In this document: positions 47,545 through 60,600 of the stretch, piece after piece
Layout: each line of letters starts with the position of its first letter
Position numbering within the stretch: the stretch's first letter is position 1
Source of the DNA: Viscum album
Taxonomy: Eukaryota > Streptophyta > Magnoliopsida > Santalales > Viscaceae
DNA: 64,000 bases
Direction: 5' to 3'
Assembly (NCBI GenBank): GCA_963277665.1
Contig: OY728122.1
Span: forward strand, 1,545,740,868 to 1,545,804,867
Notes under the pieces: model-generated
Databases searched by the model: none
Told to the model about the DNA's origin: nothing
Seen by the model: only the letters and a program-made list of their open reading frames with translations
Translations under genes and position numbers: made by a program

Positions 47545-48400
47545 GCTTGAGGCTCGAAGAGACCTCCTACGTATCCCCGTGGCAGGGAATCAAAGTCCGC
47601 GTAGTTCGGGATGGTGCCGGTGAACCGACATGAAGGTGGACCTTGGTCCGATGGGTGGTGGTGGGCTTGAACCTCATGTAGGCTTCCTACATACCATGCC
47701 TTAGCACGGATCAAATACCACGTAGTTCAGGTTGGACGCCGGAAGGCCGGCGTGAAGGAGGACCTTGGTCCAGATGGTGTGGGGCTTACACTCTAGGCTG
47801 CCCAAGTGCTGGTGAACCGACGTGAAGGAGGTCGGGGTGACCAACGGGTGATGGGCTTGAATCTCGTGGAGGCTTCCTACGTACCATGCCTTAGCACAGA
47901 TCAAAGACCACGTAGTTCATGTTGGACGCCGGATGGCCGACGTGAAAGAGGACCTTGGTCCAGATGGTGGTGGGCTTGAACCTCGTGGAGGCTTCCTACG
48001 TACCATGCCTTAGCACGGATCAAAGACCACGTAGTTCAAGTTGGACGCCGGAAGGCCGACGTGAAGGAGGACCTTGGTCCAGATGGTGGTGGGATTGAAC
48101 CTCGTGGAGGCTTCCTACGTACCATGCCTTAGCACGGATCAAAGACTATGTAGTTCAGGTTGGACGTCGTAAGGCCGACTTGAAGGAGGACCTTGGTCCA
48201 GATGATGGTGGGCTTGATCCTCGTGGAGGCTTCCTACGTACCATGCCTTAGCACGGATCAAAGACCATGTAGTTCAGGTTGGACGCCGGAAGGCCGACGT
48301 GAAGGAGGACCTTGTTCCAGATGGTGGTGGGCTTGAACCTCGTGGAGGCTTCCTACATACCATGTCTTGGCACAGATCAAAGACCACGTAGTTCAGGTTG
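47545..48400. repeat. 119-bp tandem repeats inside the right LTR
   Basis: Unit ends fall at 47725, 47915, 48034, 48153, 48272 and 48391: a 190-bp step then four of 119 bp, exactly as in the left LTR, with a related partial unit near 47565-47610. Copy number has not changed in either LTR since insertion. Confidence 0.92.
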
Positions 48401-49759
48401 GTCACAACGGCTTACCGCTGGACTGGAATGCAGTTTAACATCATGCGGGACGAGGGCATATAGTTTAACGTCATGCCGGATGAGGGCATCGTCATGGTCG
48501 ATGCTTACTCTAAGCTCACGTGAGTCATGCTCGGTGTGAGAAACAAGAGGTAGCAGAGACCTGACGATCACATCGCGAAGGGTGCGTCCGTGGGAAACGA
48601 AGAGGGGCTTACACGTTAGGTTTCTCAAGGTGAAGGGACTTACTCCAGGATGGAGGCCCAAAGTGCGGCAAAGCACAGCGGGAGAGGGATTTGGGACCAA
48701 AGATGGAAGGTGCCTCATTCCCTATCGCGCCCTCCACTGGCCTTGGCAGTGGGGAAGTACGGAGGTGCATGGGTGCTACCTTCCGCAAGAGGGGCTAGGG
48801 GGTTTACACCAAGGTGGTTGCCCTTCTCCCATGGACATACGTCACTACGATAAAGAGGATATCATCCCCTGTGTGGGTGATTCTATTCCCGTGGAGACGA
48901 GCGGCGTAAAGAATGTCCGAGCCGGGGGGACCCAGCGTGCGGGGCACGGGGTCAGGTCACAGTTTAACGTCATGTGTTGACAACGGGGTGCTTGGCAATT
49001 TAACGTCCTGCAGCTCGGACGAGGTGGGTTTACTCCACACCCCTAGGACTTACATGACCGGTACCCTCTTCCCCTTGGGGGAGGGAAGGTACCAGCAAAG
49101 CCGTGGTGAAGGGGGGTCGCAGAGCGAACCATCGAGGGGTCCACGTTAGCGTGGCCATGCGAAGAAACAATAGCCGTCATCATGCCTATGCGAAGAAGCA
49201 TTAGGTGAAGCAATGCTACGAGTGGTGTCGTCCATGGGACTTTGAAATCAGATCGTACAAAACCTGGAGGGTCGCACGGGAAGAGGAATTGCCAAGCAAA
49301 GGGGTGTGCTTCCTGAAGTGGAGTGTCTTGGCCTGAGCATGGGGCAGAAGTACAAGTGGGAGGTGCTTTGCGAAGTGGAAGGGTATTCACGGAGCACAGT
49401 CTCGCGAAGCGGAGGAGCCTCGCGAAGAAAGGTGGTGTGAAGCAGTGTGCTTCACGAAGTATAGTGACCCTGCCTTGGCATGTGGGTCACTTGCACAGGA
49501 TGGGTGTTTCGCGAAGCATAAACGCTCTGCGGCTGCCCGGGTTCCCTTGGGAATCCCCTTCCTTCGCGTAGGCCATGAGGCTCCGCGAAGGGCATCCCTC
49601 TCTGAAGAGGGGCTCAAGACGAGACAAGGCGAAGGCCTCTCGCGAAGCAAAAATACCTCGCGGAGCTCATGATTCTCGGGGCGAAAGGTGTTTCGCGATT
49701 CGGGAGTTGAGAAGCCAAAAGGTCAGATTGTCCGTCCCCTGGGTTCAGGGGGAGCCCGG

Positions 49760-49767
49760 TATTTATA
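49760..49767 (-). promoter_or_regulatory. Putative TATA box driving the element's genomic RNA
   Basis: TATAAATA on the minus strand, 326 bp from the start of the 5' LTR and conserved in the other LTR. If used, about 3 kb of LTR including the 119-bp repeats would be at the 5' end of the RNA. Confidence 0.6.
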
Positions 49768-50093
49768 GGCAAGGGGCGCCGCGAAGCAAAGCTCACGCGG
49801 TGCGAAGGGGCCGCGGTTGCTTCGCGGCGGGTCGCGAACGTCAACCGGTTCGCAGAGGGTTACCGCCTCCTCTGCTCCGCGGCGGGTCGCGAACGTCAGG
49901 GGGCTCGCGGAGCGTTACCGCCTCAGGGGCTTCGCGGCGGGTTCGCGAACGTCACGGCATTCACGGAGCGTTACCGCCTCCTTTTCTTCACGGCGGCCGC
50001 GTTGCTCGGGGAAGCTCCGCGTCGGGGCTTCGCGAGGCAGCACGCGGGCTGCTTTTCCTTCTTCGCTTTGCATCCAATCTTTTGGCGCCAACA

Positions 50094-50098
50094 AACCT
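50094..50098. repeat. Target-site duplication AACCT (right)
   Basis: Exact copy of 20257-20261, directly after the LTR end CCAACA. Confidence 0.93.
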
Positions 50099-51655
50099 CA
50101 CTGAACATAAAATCACATTACTTCTATGCACCTAATCCACAATAGTTCCAGATCACGAGCTTAAACATTTATGTTGGCAGCATCTTAGTTTTGAGCCTGA
50201 TAAAGAATGATTCTTTTGAGAGGGCATGATCCCTGCAGCTACATGGTCTTAGACCGAGTATGAAGACCATATTGAGGGGAATAGCTAGGGAAAGAAGGAT
50301 GAACTATGGTGTTCATTTCTTGCTCATGCAAAGGGGAAGAAAAAATGTTGGATAATATGTTATGAAGAGGGACCGAGGAGGAGCCTGACGAACTAGGGTC
50401 TATTAAAGCTGGCACATTCAGAGGAGATGGGGAACACACTCAATTCTTCCCTTGGGGAGCCTTCAGACTCCAAAGGGGAGGGGTTGGAAAGGAGGCCGAG
50501 AAGGCTTGAACAAGACCAATGGATGGTGTGGGGGAATTAGCGGATGAACATAAGGGAAGGGGTCAAGAGGCTGATGGGGAGCTAGAATAATCCACAACAG
50601 CTAAAAAGGAGGAATAGAACCTCCTCTCTATGTAGGTGATAAGAGGGTCTATCTTGGGAAACATCGTACAAAATCAGAGAGGAAATTATGGGCACAATAT
50701 CCACATACAGAAAATCAGGCTTATGATGCTGAATATCGAACAATGTGAGGGAGAGACCGTGAAGGTTGCATGAGGAGAAAAACTGAAATAGAGACTCATA
50801 AAATATATTTTTTCAACAAATAGGGAGAATCAAATGCACCTAAGATAATGAGATCAAGATTCTCCTGGGAGAGGTCTAATTCCACCCAATGCCGTGCTAC
50901 AGAGACCTCATAGAGGGGAGAGGTCCTGTCGTCTGAGAAAAGGAATAAACCAAAAGATTATCTAACATGCCTCATGAATGTATAATTATGAAAGGGGAGC
51001 AGAACATGAGGTAAGATGATGAAAACAACTACTTTAGGATATTCCATTTCATAGTAAAAACCCATTGACCACATAAACAGATTAAAATTCCACTTACCAG
51101 AAGACCGGGATCAGCAGGACCAAGCCTTCACAAAATATGTCTCATAATATTTCCCCACATGGAAGGATTCATGGTTGAGTATTGAGACTCGGGTCGAGGA
51201 CGCTAGCCCCCATAAACTAACAAATCCCTGGAACTACAAGAGAGGGGGGTTTCACCACCAAAACTACCCACTAATGTCCACCAGGGGAAATATGAAGCAT
51301 TAGAAAACCCCTCATTCAAGAATGTAATAGATGGGAAGACAACCACCATCGACGAACTGGGAGGGGAGATCGATAAGGCGGGGATAGGAGAAAAGGTGAT
51401 CGATCCCTGCACGGGCACCCTTGTAGAACCTCCTGTTGTGAGATCCCATCGCCCACACCAGAAGAGCGAGAAGGATCCCCTGAAGGAGCTGAGCATGGAG
51501 GGATCAAATGAAAAGTCAGGGCATTGATGATCGGTGGGGGTCTATAAGGATCCAGCAATGACCAAGGCAGAGGGAGGATAACGGGCGGGTTTTTCGAAAA
51601 GATTGGAGGCGTGTGGTCCGCGTTCTTACTCGAGGAAGCAGCAATTTCACGTGCA
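50099..51655 (-). pseudogene. L1-type LINE, 5' part: ORF1 and start of ORF2
   Basis: On the minus strand, ORF1 remnants lie at about 51560-50640. VARHWVELDLSQENLD fits the L1 ORF1 block around V-x-x-D-L-x-K-P, and KPDFLYVDIVP marks a decayed zinc knuckle whose Cys residues are lost. ORF2 starts near 50172 with MFKLVIWNYCGLGA, the usual (I)WNxRGLG endonuclease opening, and is cut after about 75 bp by the Tat element. It resumes at 20256. Composition returns to AT-rich at about 51655, which I take as the LINE's 5' end. Both parts together make about 4.9 kb, close to full length for plant L1. Confidence 0.8.
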
Positions 51656-54600
51656 TTCTACATCATCATAAATAACAACGATTAAATAATTATATATATT
51701 ATCAAGAACCATTTTATTTATTATTATTTCATTTATTTTATTTTTACCATTATTTATCAATTAGGTTCATGTTAGAAGATTTGATGATATTATACTCAAT
51801 TATCCCAAATGAATTCATTAGTTTGACTTTGGTTAATTGGTAATTATTCCAAAATATCTGAAATAAATATCATGAAATATTTATCAAATTTATATAATAA
51901 TTATATTTTTTTTAAATCAATTGTGAATGATGGTTATTGAAAAATTAATTATGTTACAATAATGGTGAGAATAGGAAATATGTACATCTATGTATTGATT
52001 TCATTATATAAATAAATATGGGAAAGAAAGTAATTTTTATTTTATGATTCCATGATGATGTTTATTTCATAAATATAACATGGTTTCATTAAATTATCTT
52101 TTATAAAACATCCATGTAATGTTTTCATGAAAAACTAATCACATCGCTTCATGGAGGTGGTAATAGACACACTCGCGGGAATAATAATATCATTTTAAAT
52201 GGATGGAAAATTAAGAACATATATTATATATTTACATTTAATAATTCTAAATTTTTTTCATTAGGATACTATATATATACATTAAACCAATAATTAATAC
52301 CTATTATGAGAGGAAGTTATAGAAAACAAATTACATTAGGTCATGAGAGAGTCGTCCTCTGTGTAACTGAAGAAAAATTTTGTTTCTCATTTGATGGAAT
52401 AAAAGATGAATTTTGGTTATTCCATTAAAACAATAAATCCTAAATATATTTATGATAATAGTTTCATTATTTAGTAATATTTTAGGAATAGTTTTATGAT
52501 GCTGAATAATAAATAAATTCATAATTACAGGTTATGTAATATACGTATTATTCAGACTACCTCTTTTGGGTTATAACTAAGTCTTAATAGGATGGTTATA
52601 TGAACAAAACAATTTGGTCAAGAAGTGGGGTGTGGTTATGAAAAGGATTAGGGTAGATCTTATCAAATCTGGATTTTTCCAACAGTGTGATGGAGATTGG
52701 AGAAAAGGTTACCTTTTTTAAGTGAGGAGAGGAGTATTTTTAGAAATTCACAAAAGATAAATGTTAGATATATATATCATAATCATGAAAAAATGGTACC
52801 AAAGGGAAATAAAATCGACTATAAGTTGTGATAGGGTTCAAATATACTCAAACTGTCACATTTAGACAAGTCTTGGATACCTTTTATGACATATACCCTT
52901 GTCAAACCACATAAATTCATTTTGACCTTAATTATAATGACATAAATTTTTACAATTATAACATAATTATATTATAAAAAATAAAAACAGAATTTTAAAA
53001 TATTAAGAATGATGATTCAATATTTCAAATAAATATTATTTTGGTAAAATTATTTTTGTGGATGAAATTACATTTAATATAAGAAAAAAAATTCAGGTAA
53101 TGAAATTTTTAGCAAAAAACATGATTTATGTATAGTAATAATTTTATGTTGGAATCCATTAAAATGGTTGTTTACATTATAATTATTGTTAAATAATATA
53201 AAAATAATGGTTTTAGACTTTTTATTGAGAAAAAAATTTACATATCTTCAAACCATGCCACCAAATTTAAAGACTCATGAACAGTTTTAATTAGGAAAAA
53301 ATAAAACTTATCCTCTCAAAAGTAAACCATGGTTTCAAAAATGTTATGTACTAAGTTAAAATACATTATCTAAATCCTTAAATATAAAACTGGTCAAATG
53401 CAATGGACAAAATACGATAAAGGAACATTATTAGGCAATTATGACCCTTATCTATTCAGTTTATCCCTCTAGTAAACCTGTTTTCACCATAACTATGGTA
53501 ACATATTTATATTATTTTTAATATTCATTATTATTAAAAATTAATTTGACCCTATTAAATTATATTAATGAATATTAATAAAAATATTCAATATATTTTA
53601 TGAGATTAAATTATTTTAAACGGAATAATTTGATATAAAATTAAATATTAAAAATGCAATGAAATTTGTTTTCCCATAAAAATGTTTTTAGATATAAAAA
53701 TGTTTTTATTTAAAATTTAATATATATTGTTAACTTATATAACATATATTAGATAGTTTTTAATGAAAATATACTAATAAAATATTGAAACTGATCCAAT
53801 ATATATTGTGACCCTGTAAATACTCGTTAATAAAATATAAATTTTAATATAAATTATTATTTTTCACTAATCCATGAAAAATAAAAACTATTATAAAATT
53901 CTAAAAAAGTAATGCTATGATAACATTGAAATGATTAATTAAAAAAATAAGTGCATTTTTTCATATTAAAAATCTATAATTTCGAAATAATTATACTAAA
54001 TATAAATATAATATTCATGAATACCCAATTGTTTTTAAAAATTATTTGTTCATTTTGATTGAAAAGATATCTAATATTGGTATCATGAATATAACTCTAA
54101 AAAATAAAATAATTTATGTTAAAATTATAAGAAAATGACTTGTTCTAACATTATCTGTGTTTTTTCTACTACATTAATTATTATGATAGAAAATACCACA
54201 TCCCAACTGAGTAGAAGGACAACAAAATGTTATTTGGGAAAACACTAGATATGTTGATGACACTTTATACAATAAAATATCTTATTTTAAAAATTCAAAA
54301 ACACACATGCATGTCCTATTATTGAAGCCCGCATAATATAATGAATTTTCACAAGAAAATTACCCACATTTCAAGAGCTAAAAACATAAATAACAATGTT
54401 GTTGATGTATCGTATTTAATGAATACCAAAATCATAATATAACTACAAAGAGTAATCATCACATCATCTTAGTAATATTGAATTTCAACTAAAATTTTCT
54501 CCATAAATCATCATAATATGTTCTATCAAAATCTCATATACATTCTTAAACCACAATTATAATGTCTCCATAAAAATTAAGACATAAACTATAACTTTGT

Positions 54601-57600
54601 TTCCACTTAAAAAACCTAATCCTTGAATACTCTTCCAAGCATGAGTTGCATGTGGTATCGATAACTCATCCTCAAATTTCAGAGGCTACTAGCCAGTTAG
54701 GTGGTACTGATCCAAATATAATGAAAAATATTAATTCTAATTTGAGTATTTCAATAGTATAAAAATAAAAAAAACATCCATCACAACATCAGAGTACATT
54801 GAATTTAATAGACACTATGTTGTAAAAAATGAACCATGCAAAAGAACAAAGATTCATGATCATGCAAGAATATATCCATTAATCCCTCCCTAGACTGATC
54901 AAATAAATTAAAATGTACAATGGCCATATTTCAATCCCTATGCCTCAATACAACACAATCTCCTAAAAACCTTAAGATATGCTAACTTGATCCACCGTGT
55001 TTCCATTTCCAAACCTCAAAATCGATTTAAGTTCTGCTTGCACACCATGGATTCCATTATGGGTGTAAGAAATATAACATAGATGAATCTCAACATTTCA
55101 TCCCAGCATAAACCATCATATGCATGTATACTCATTAAAAAATAAACGTGTCACACAATTATTTTGAAAATCTTGTGAGGAAAATGCCACAAAAAATCCC
55201 TACACATCGGGACAACACGTGATGAATAAGGTACATGATACCAAATCATTCCTTATTTCATGCTATATAAGAATATCATCTTCCCCTTATTACATTGAAC
55301 CCAATACCATCCCATACCTGAAGACTTAGAATTCACAATGTCCAAGACCTTGACCTGTTATTCAATGGGACAAGGTGAAAACATATATCTGAAACCTAAC
55401 CCACTACTTTAAAACTCATGGAAGGTGATGTGAATCTTATTTGAAAATATTTTCCACATCATGTTACTATAATTTTTATGATTAAATTAGTAATTTATTT
55501 TATTGTTAAACATTTGATCAATAATATATTTGTTTATTTAAATTAATTATTTATTGATTTTCTATCTCAATTTTAATTTCAATATTTAAATTATTAATAT
55601 TTTATTTCTTATAATTTTTATTTAATTTCATAATTTATTTTTAAATATCTTATTTATATTAAATTTTTATCTTATTGTCTAGATATTTAAATATATTTTT
55701 TTCTTTTATATTTAATAAATTGAAAATTAATTAAATTTAATGTTTTGTGTTTTAGTTTATTAAAAGTTCTAAAATTTAAATGAATTTTTTAGTTATTTTG
55801 TGTTCAATTTTGAAAAATTAATTTCGACTATAAAGATGAAAAAATAATTTTATAATATAAAATATAATTTTATTATTAATTAATTTAAAAAATTGTTTTT
55901 TTATTTTTAATTATTATCAATGTTTTAATATTTTTAACAATTTTAAATTTTAATTTTCAATTTGTTTGTTTAGAGTATCCCACTACCATTCCCGACATAT
56001 TATCAGTGCATTATTATTCAACCTCCATGCATTATTATACTACCAAGAGAGGGTCATTCTACAAATAGAATGCAATTCTACTTTGACTACTATTATGTAT
56101 AAATTTTTAGTCATCTAACATCCACTATGCAATTAATTTTTTTTTCTATAGTTGATGATTTCTTCTGTTCATAAATTTCCTTAAATTTTTTTACATTCAC
56201 CTATCAATAAAATTTTGCTTGTGATTATTTTTATTCAACTAAATTGAAGAAAATGTGTGCCAAATACTTGTTAATATTAATATTCTATCATGAGGGAAAT
56301 TATGAAACCGTCACCACATTCTCCAAGTACAATTAGATAATTTTTTATACCATTCCTGGAAGATATGATTGATTTTTTATGATAATATTATTTAAATCAT
56401 GATATTCTTATAAAATATTTATATGACAATAGATCCACCGTTGCATCAATATATGAATGTAACTTGTTGAGTAATCCCTCACATAAAAAAAATTAATAAA
56501 GGACTGACCAATGGTATCAATGGCTGTAGATACACTTGAATCATTGATCACAAAGCTGATGAAATTTATCAGAAGAAGATAATAATAAGAAATTGTGTAG
56601 GAACATATATAATCTGAGTTGAAAGTGGAGAAAAAACCCCATTTTTGGTTTTTGAGGAATATCCTTGTATGTTGTCAGTTGATTTGGGGAGAAGCCTATT
56701 TAATATGGCATGAAGATTATTTGGGTTGAGCAAAGCATTATTAATTGAAGGAGAAATCCAAAATAACTCTTGATATGGATCTATGTTCAAATATTGCAGT
56801 GCATGGAGAATTCCATTTTTATGGTTTATTATTCAAATATTAATGGCGGATTTTTTATCGATGATAGCACGAGCTCAGTAAAGTAGACAAAGATGATGAA
56901 CCATTTGAAACAAATGAAGATGATCTCATATAATGAAAACATTTTATTCTATCATTTTGAATTATTCTAAATATTTTGATTCCACACAAATCATTAATGA
57001 ATTTTACACTCAGTCCATCCAATGAAGATGAAAACCCCTAGTCCAAAGATATGTTCTACTAAAGAAGAGAAATTTCAATCAATGTCCCCAACATTGGATG
57101 AAAATTATAAGACACTAGAAAAAATATATTTTGACTCATCTAATGTTTTGACTGAAAAACAAGTCCAATTAAAAGATAACTTAGAATGAGTAGAAAATTA
57201 TTCAAGATTAGTGAAATGATTGATATTAATTGATTTGTTATGATATTAATCAAATATTGAACAAAACAAATATCTTGAATCTATTTAAGATTCCATGTAA
57301 TTTATTTCTGGGATTTTTTAGTATGATATTGATTCAGTAGATGGTGTGGCCACAAAAATCATCAGATTTCCTATTTGAGTGGTTGTTGAATATTACACTA
57401 TTGGGGTGTGATAAAATTATTTGATGAAAACAATAAGATGTGAAAATGTTTATGGAGTATTAGCTTTAAGACAAGTGACACATAACACTACAATTATATG
57501 GTATTGTTCCATTAATTTAGAAATTTTTAGTTCAAATAATGTGAATATTATAGTGAACAAGTCTTTATATCCACATGGATTATTAAGTGCTGAGAATATA

Positions 57601-60600
57601 AACTATTTCATTACATTAAGGGGTTAAAGAACCGAAGATACATGAGGAATCCAAAAAAATGAATGAAGATCTATCTGTGGGTTGAGGGAATTCTATTTGG
57701 AGATATTTTTTTGAGTGAATTCTTGTGGAATACAGTTAATAATGAACCCTAAACATGATGATTTTGGATTCTATCTTGAGGGGAATACTAGTGGGTCAGT
57801 GAGCATCAGTTGATGCACCCACATTTTTAAAAATGAAATCCATGAATTTTCAAAGAGACTTGTCATTATAGAGATGGAAAGAATTTGGGAATAAAGAACT
57901 TTAATGGGATATCAGGGGAGAAGAGTAAGGAATAAAAAATGTTTGGTAGAACTTTATCATAATCACAGGGGGGTTATTCTTCACTTAATTTAATTATTTA
58001 AAAACTATTGTTATAAAAATGAATTTTTTGTAATAATACATTTCAGTAAAATGATTCATGGCTAATTACAGTGGTTATGGAAATTAAATTTTTAGTGAAA
58101 CCATTTAAAATTTCATTATTCTATTCGTTTAAAATTGGATCAATATTCACCTTTTATATTAAAGGGATCCCTGATAAGGATTTCATTTTGTTTATAATTG
58201 TAATATAGTGAATCACATTAATCATATGGTCAAATATTATGTTTCATCACACATTTATTTTCATTAGGACATGATTGAATTGTTTTGTAACATTTTGGAA
58301 AAAATTATATAGTCTAGTTATTAAGAGATTATGTTGGCCTCATCGTAAATATATAAAATATAAAATAATTGATTATATGAAAGGGAATTATTTTTTTATT
58401 CATCTAATAAATATTTTCATCAACCCATATGTTTATTGTCAATACATATTCACTACTTATTTAAATATTCAATGGATTCATTGTGCATTAATATTGTATT
58501 CTTCTTCTTATTTTATATTGTCTCTATTATCTCTTAATAATGAGTTTTTGTAACATAGTCTATATAATCAATTTTACCCTTCCATATATATACAAAACCC
58601 TACTAAAAACTACAATAGATGTTAGATATAATTATATACAAAAAACATGGTCTCTTAATTACACGATATGATTATTTATAGAAATTTTTATGGTGAATTA
58701 TTATCAAAGAATATTTGGAAAGGATACCTTGAGAAGAATTCAGAACAATTTTTGAATTAGATCAGATAATGAGTGTAGGGCACTCTTATTAACGATCAAA
58801 ATCAGAAAAAAAAATCCTATCACTTTTATTTTCATTCATTATTTTCATACCAAAAATTGTATTTTCTATGATATTTTTATCAAATAAAATTAGTATTGAA
58901 AAATTATTTTTCTTAGGAAAATGATCTCATACAAACACCATTTAATTTTTTTTGTTTTTCTGTTCTTTATAATTGAATCACTACTTGAATTGGTTTCTAA
59001 ATGTTACCACTTTTGTGGGTTTCCTCTTAGGTACAATCAGATGTTAGGGCATTGTAATAAAAAAAATACTAATTTTGATAATTCATCACAATTTTATTTT
59101 CACTATTATTGGTTTTAGTAGTTGAGAAATTATTTCATTCAAAATAGCACTATCCATTTATTGAGAGAGTAATTTGGATTCATAAAAAACATTTGATATT
59201 CCAAATGAGTCTTTAATGAGTAATAAGTAATTTTATAATCATTAAATTGATTATTTCTAAAATATATGTGTTCTAAAATTCTTCTTATATTTAATTTTTT
59301 CCCAATTGTATATTTTTAATCCATTCATTATTATTGTTTAATTTTTTAGGGTGTTAGTGGCATATTTTTTAACTTATTTTTGAGTTTTTGATTCCTAGCC
59401 AACACAATCATTTTTAACCTTCCCTATGTTTTTTACTCCCTACTCATCATTGTATTAGTAGTAAGTTGGAAATATAGATAAAATAAAATTCTTACAATTA
59501 TGACATAACATGTTTCCTAGAACCATTATTGGGGAATCGATAAAAATATAGAAACAAACTAAAAACTAATTTTGTAAAATAAACTGTTAAAATCAAAAGA
59601 CTATTAATAGCGAATGTATGAAAACATAAAAAATATTTTTGAAAAATTAAAATTGTTGAAAAATATAAACTTCTATCGAAAAATAAAATTTAAAATATAT
59701 GTTTCTTCTACCTAATGATTTGTTTTGATTAATTTCACATTCAACTTATTGTATATGAAATAGATCATAATCTAAGAGTTTAGAACCATTCATCCTAAAA
59801 TAAAAAGATAGTTATGGGCCATAAATGGAATAACTAAATTGGAAAATTTATGAGGGAGATTTACTATAAATAATGTTAATATTTTCCTTCCAAAACTCAT
59901 TCTATATTATAATGAAATTCCTAGGATTAGGAAGTGTGAACTCACTCAAGTTTCTAGAAATCCACATTCCATTATTTTTCACCTAGAAATAAAAATTATG
60001 AGAAAAAGTATTTTATCACATTATTATCCATATTCAATGGTTTTTCTACTGAATACTCATTATCTCTAATTATATACATTTAAAATATAATTTTACATTT
60101 ACCAATGAATGGGATCACTGATGATGAACTAAATATAATAGTATTTTTATTTTTTCTTAAGGGGAATTCCAAAAACTAGTTTTTTGGACTAGGTGAAAAT
60201 ATGTTTGAAACTCAGTAACTTTCCTATAATTCATTTGTCATGAAATTTCACCAACACAAATCAAAAGGATATGTAATAAACCAACTTATAAAATATAATC
60301 TTGATGATGGACATGTATTTCCAAAGGATCATGACTATTTCTAATGACTATTCCTTGAACTCATAACATTGGAACTCAACAAGAAGATGATTGAATAGGG
60401 GATGAAACAGTTTATTATTTTGGAAATATATGAATGATTAATTAGATGAAATAATGGATTACTAAAAACATATAATGATTTTTTCTTATTATTTTCAATT
60501 AGGTGTGCTTTCATAACTAAATACAAATTGTAAGATAAGAATTCAATCAATATGGTATGTTTCTGAATAAGTGATTTTTTTGTGATTTTGGATATTCCAT

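Larger units (their letters stand above)
20262..50093 (-). mobile_element. Giant Tat-lineage Ty3/gypsy LTR retrotransposon, 29.8 kb with nested insertions
   Basis: Full element with both LTRs, TG...CA ends and a perfect 5-bp target duplication. In sense (minus) order it holds 5' LTR, primer site, pre-gag ORF, gag, pol with two RNase H domains, a composite repeat array, an antisense gene with its own promoter, polypurine tract and 3' LTR. Without the two solo LTRs and one copy of each of their target duplications it would be about 27.8 kb, at the upper end of plant LTR retrotransposons such as Ogre. The Tat assignment follows from the second RNase H, the MPGLDP motif before RT and the extra ORFs. 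Point stops, frameshifts and two insertions make this copy non-autonomous. It is much richer in GC and CpG than both flanks, consistent with a later arrival. Confidence 0.93.
46747..50093 (-). repeat. 5' LTR of the Tat element (right copy)
   Basis: On the minus strand it starts TGTTGGCGCC (50093) and ends CGAAAACA (46747), 3,347 bp, matching 20262-23604. It carries the same palindrome cluster, the U3 repeats (about 49818-49998), TATAAATA at 49767-49760 and the 119-bp repeats. Substitutions against the other LTR are mainly transitions at CpG sites. Confidence 0.93.

Noticed and set aside
55970..56010. Possible Athila primer-binding site
   Set aside because: Only a faint resemblance to a tRNA-Asp site after assuming many mutations; not enough to call.
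58275..58553. Hydrophobic 92-codon frame as a possible membrane protein
   Set aside because: AT-rich DNA gives Phe/Ile/Leu/Tyr-rich frames by chance; no family match and no gene context.
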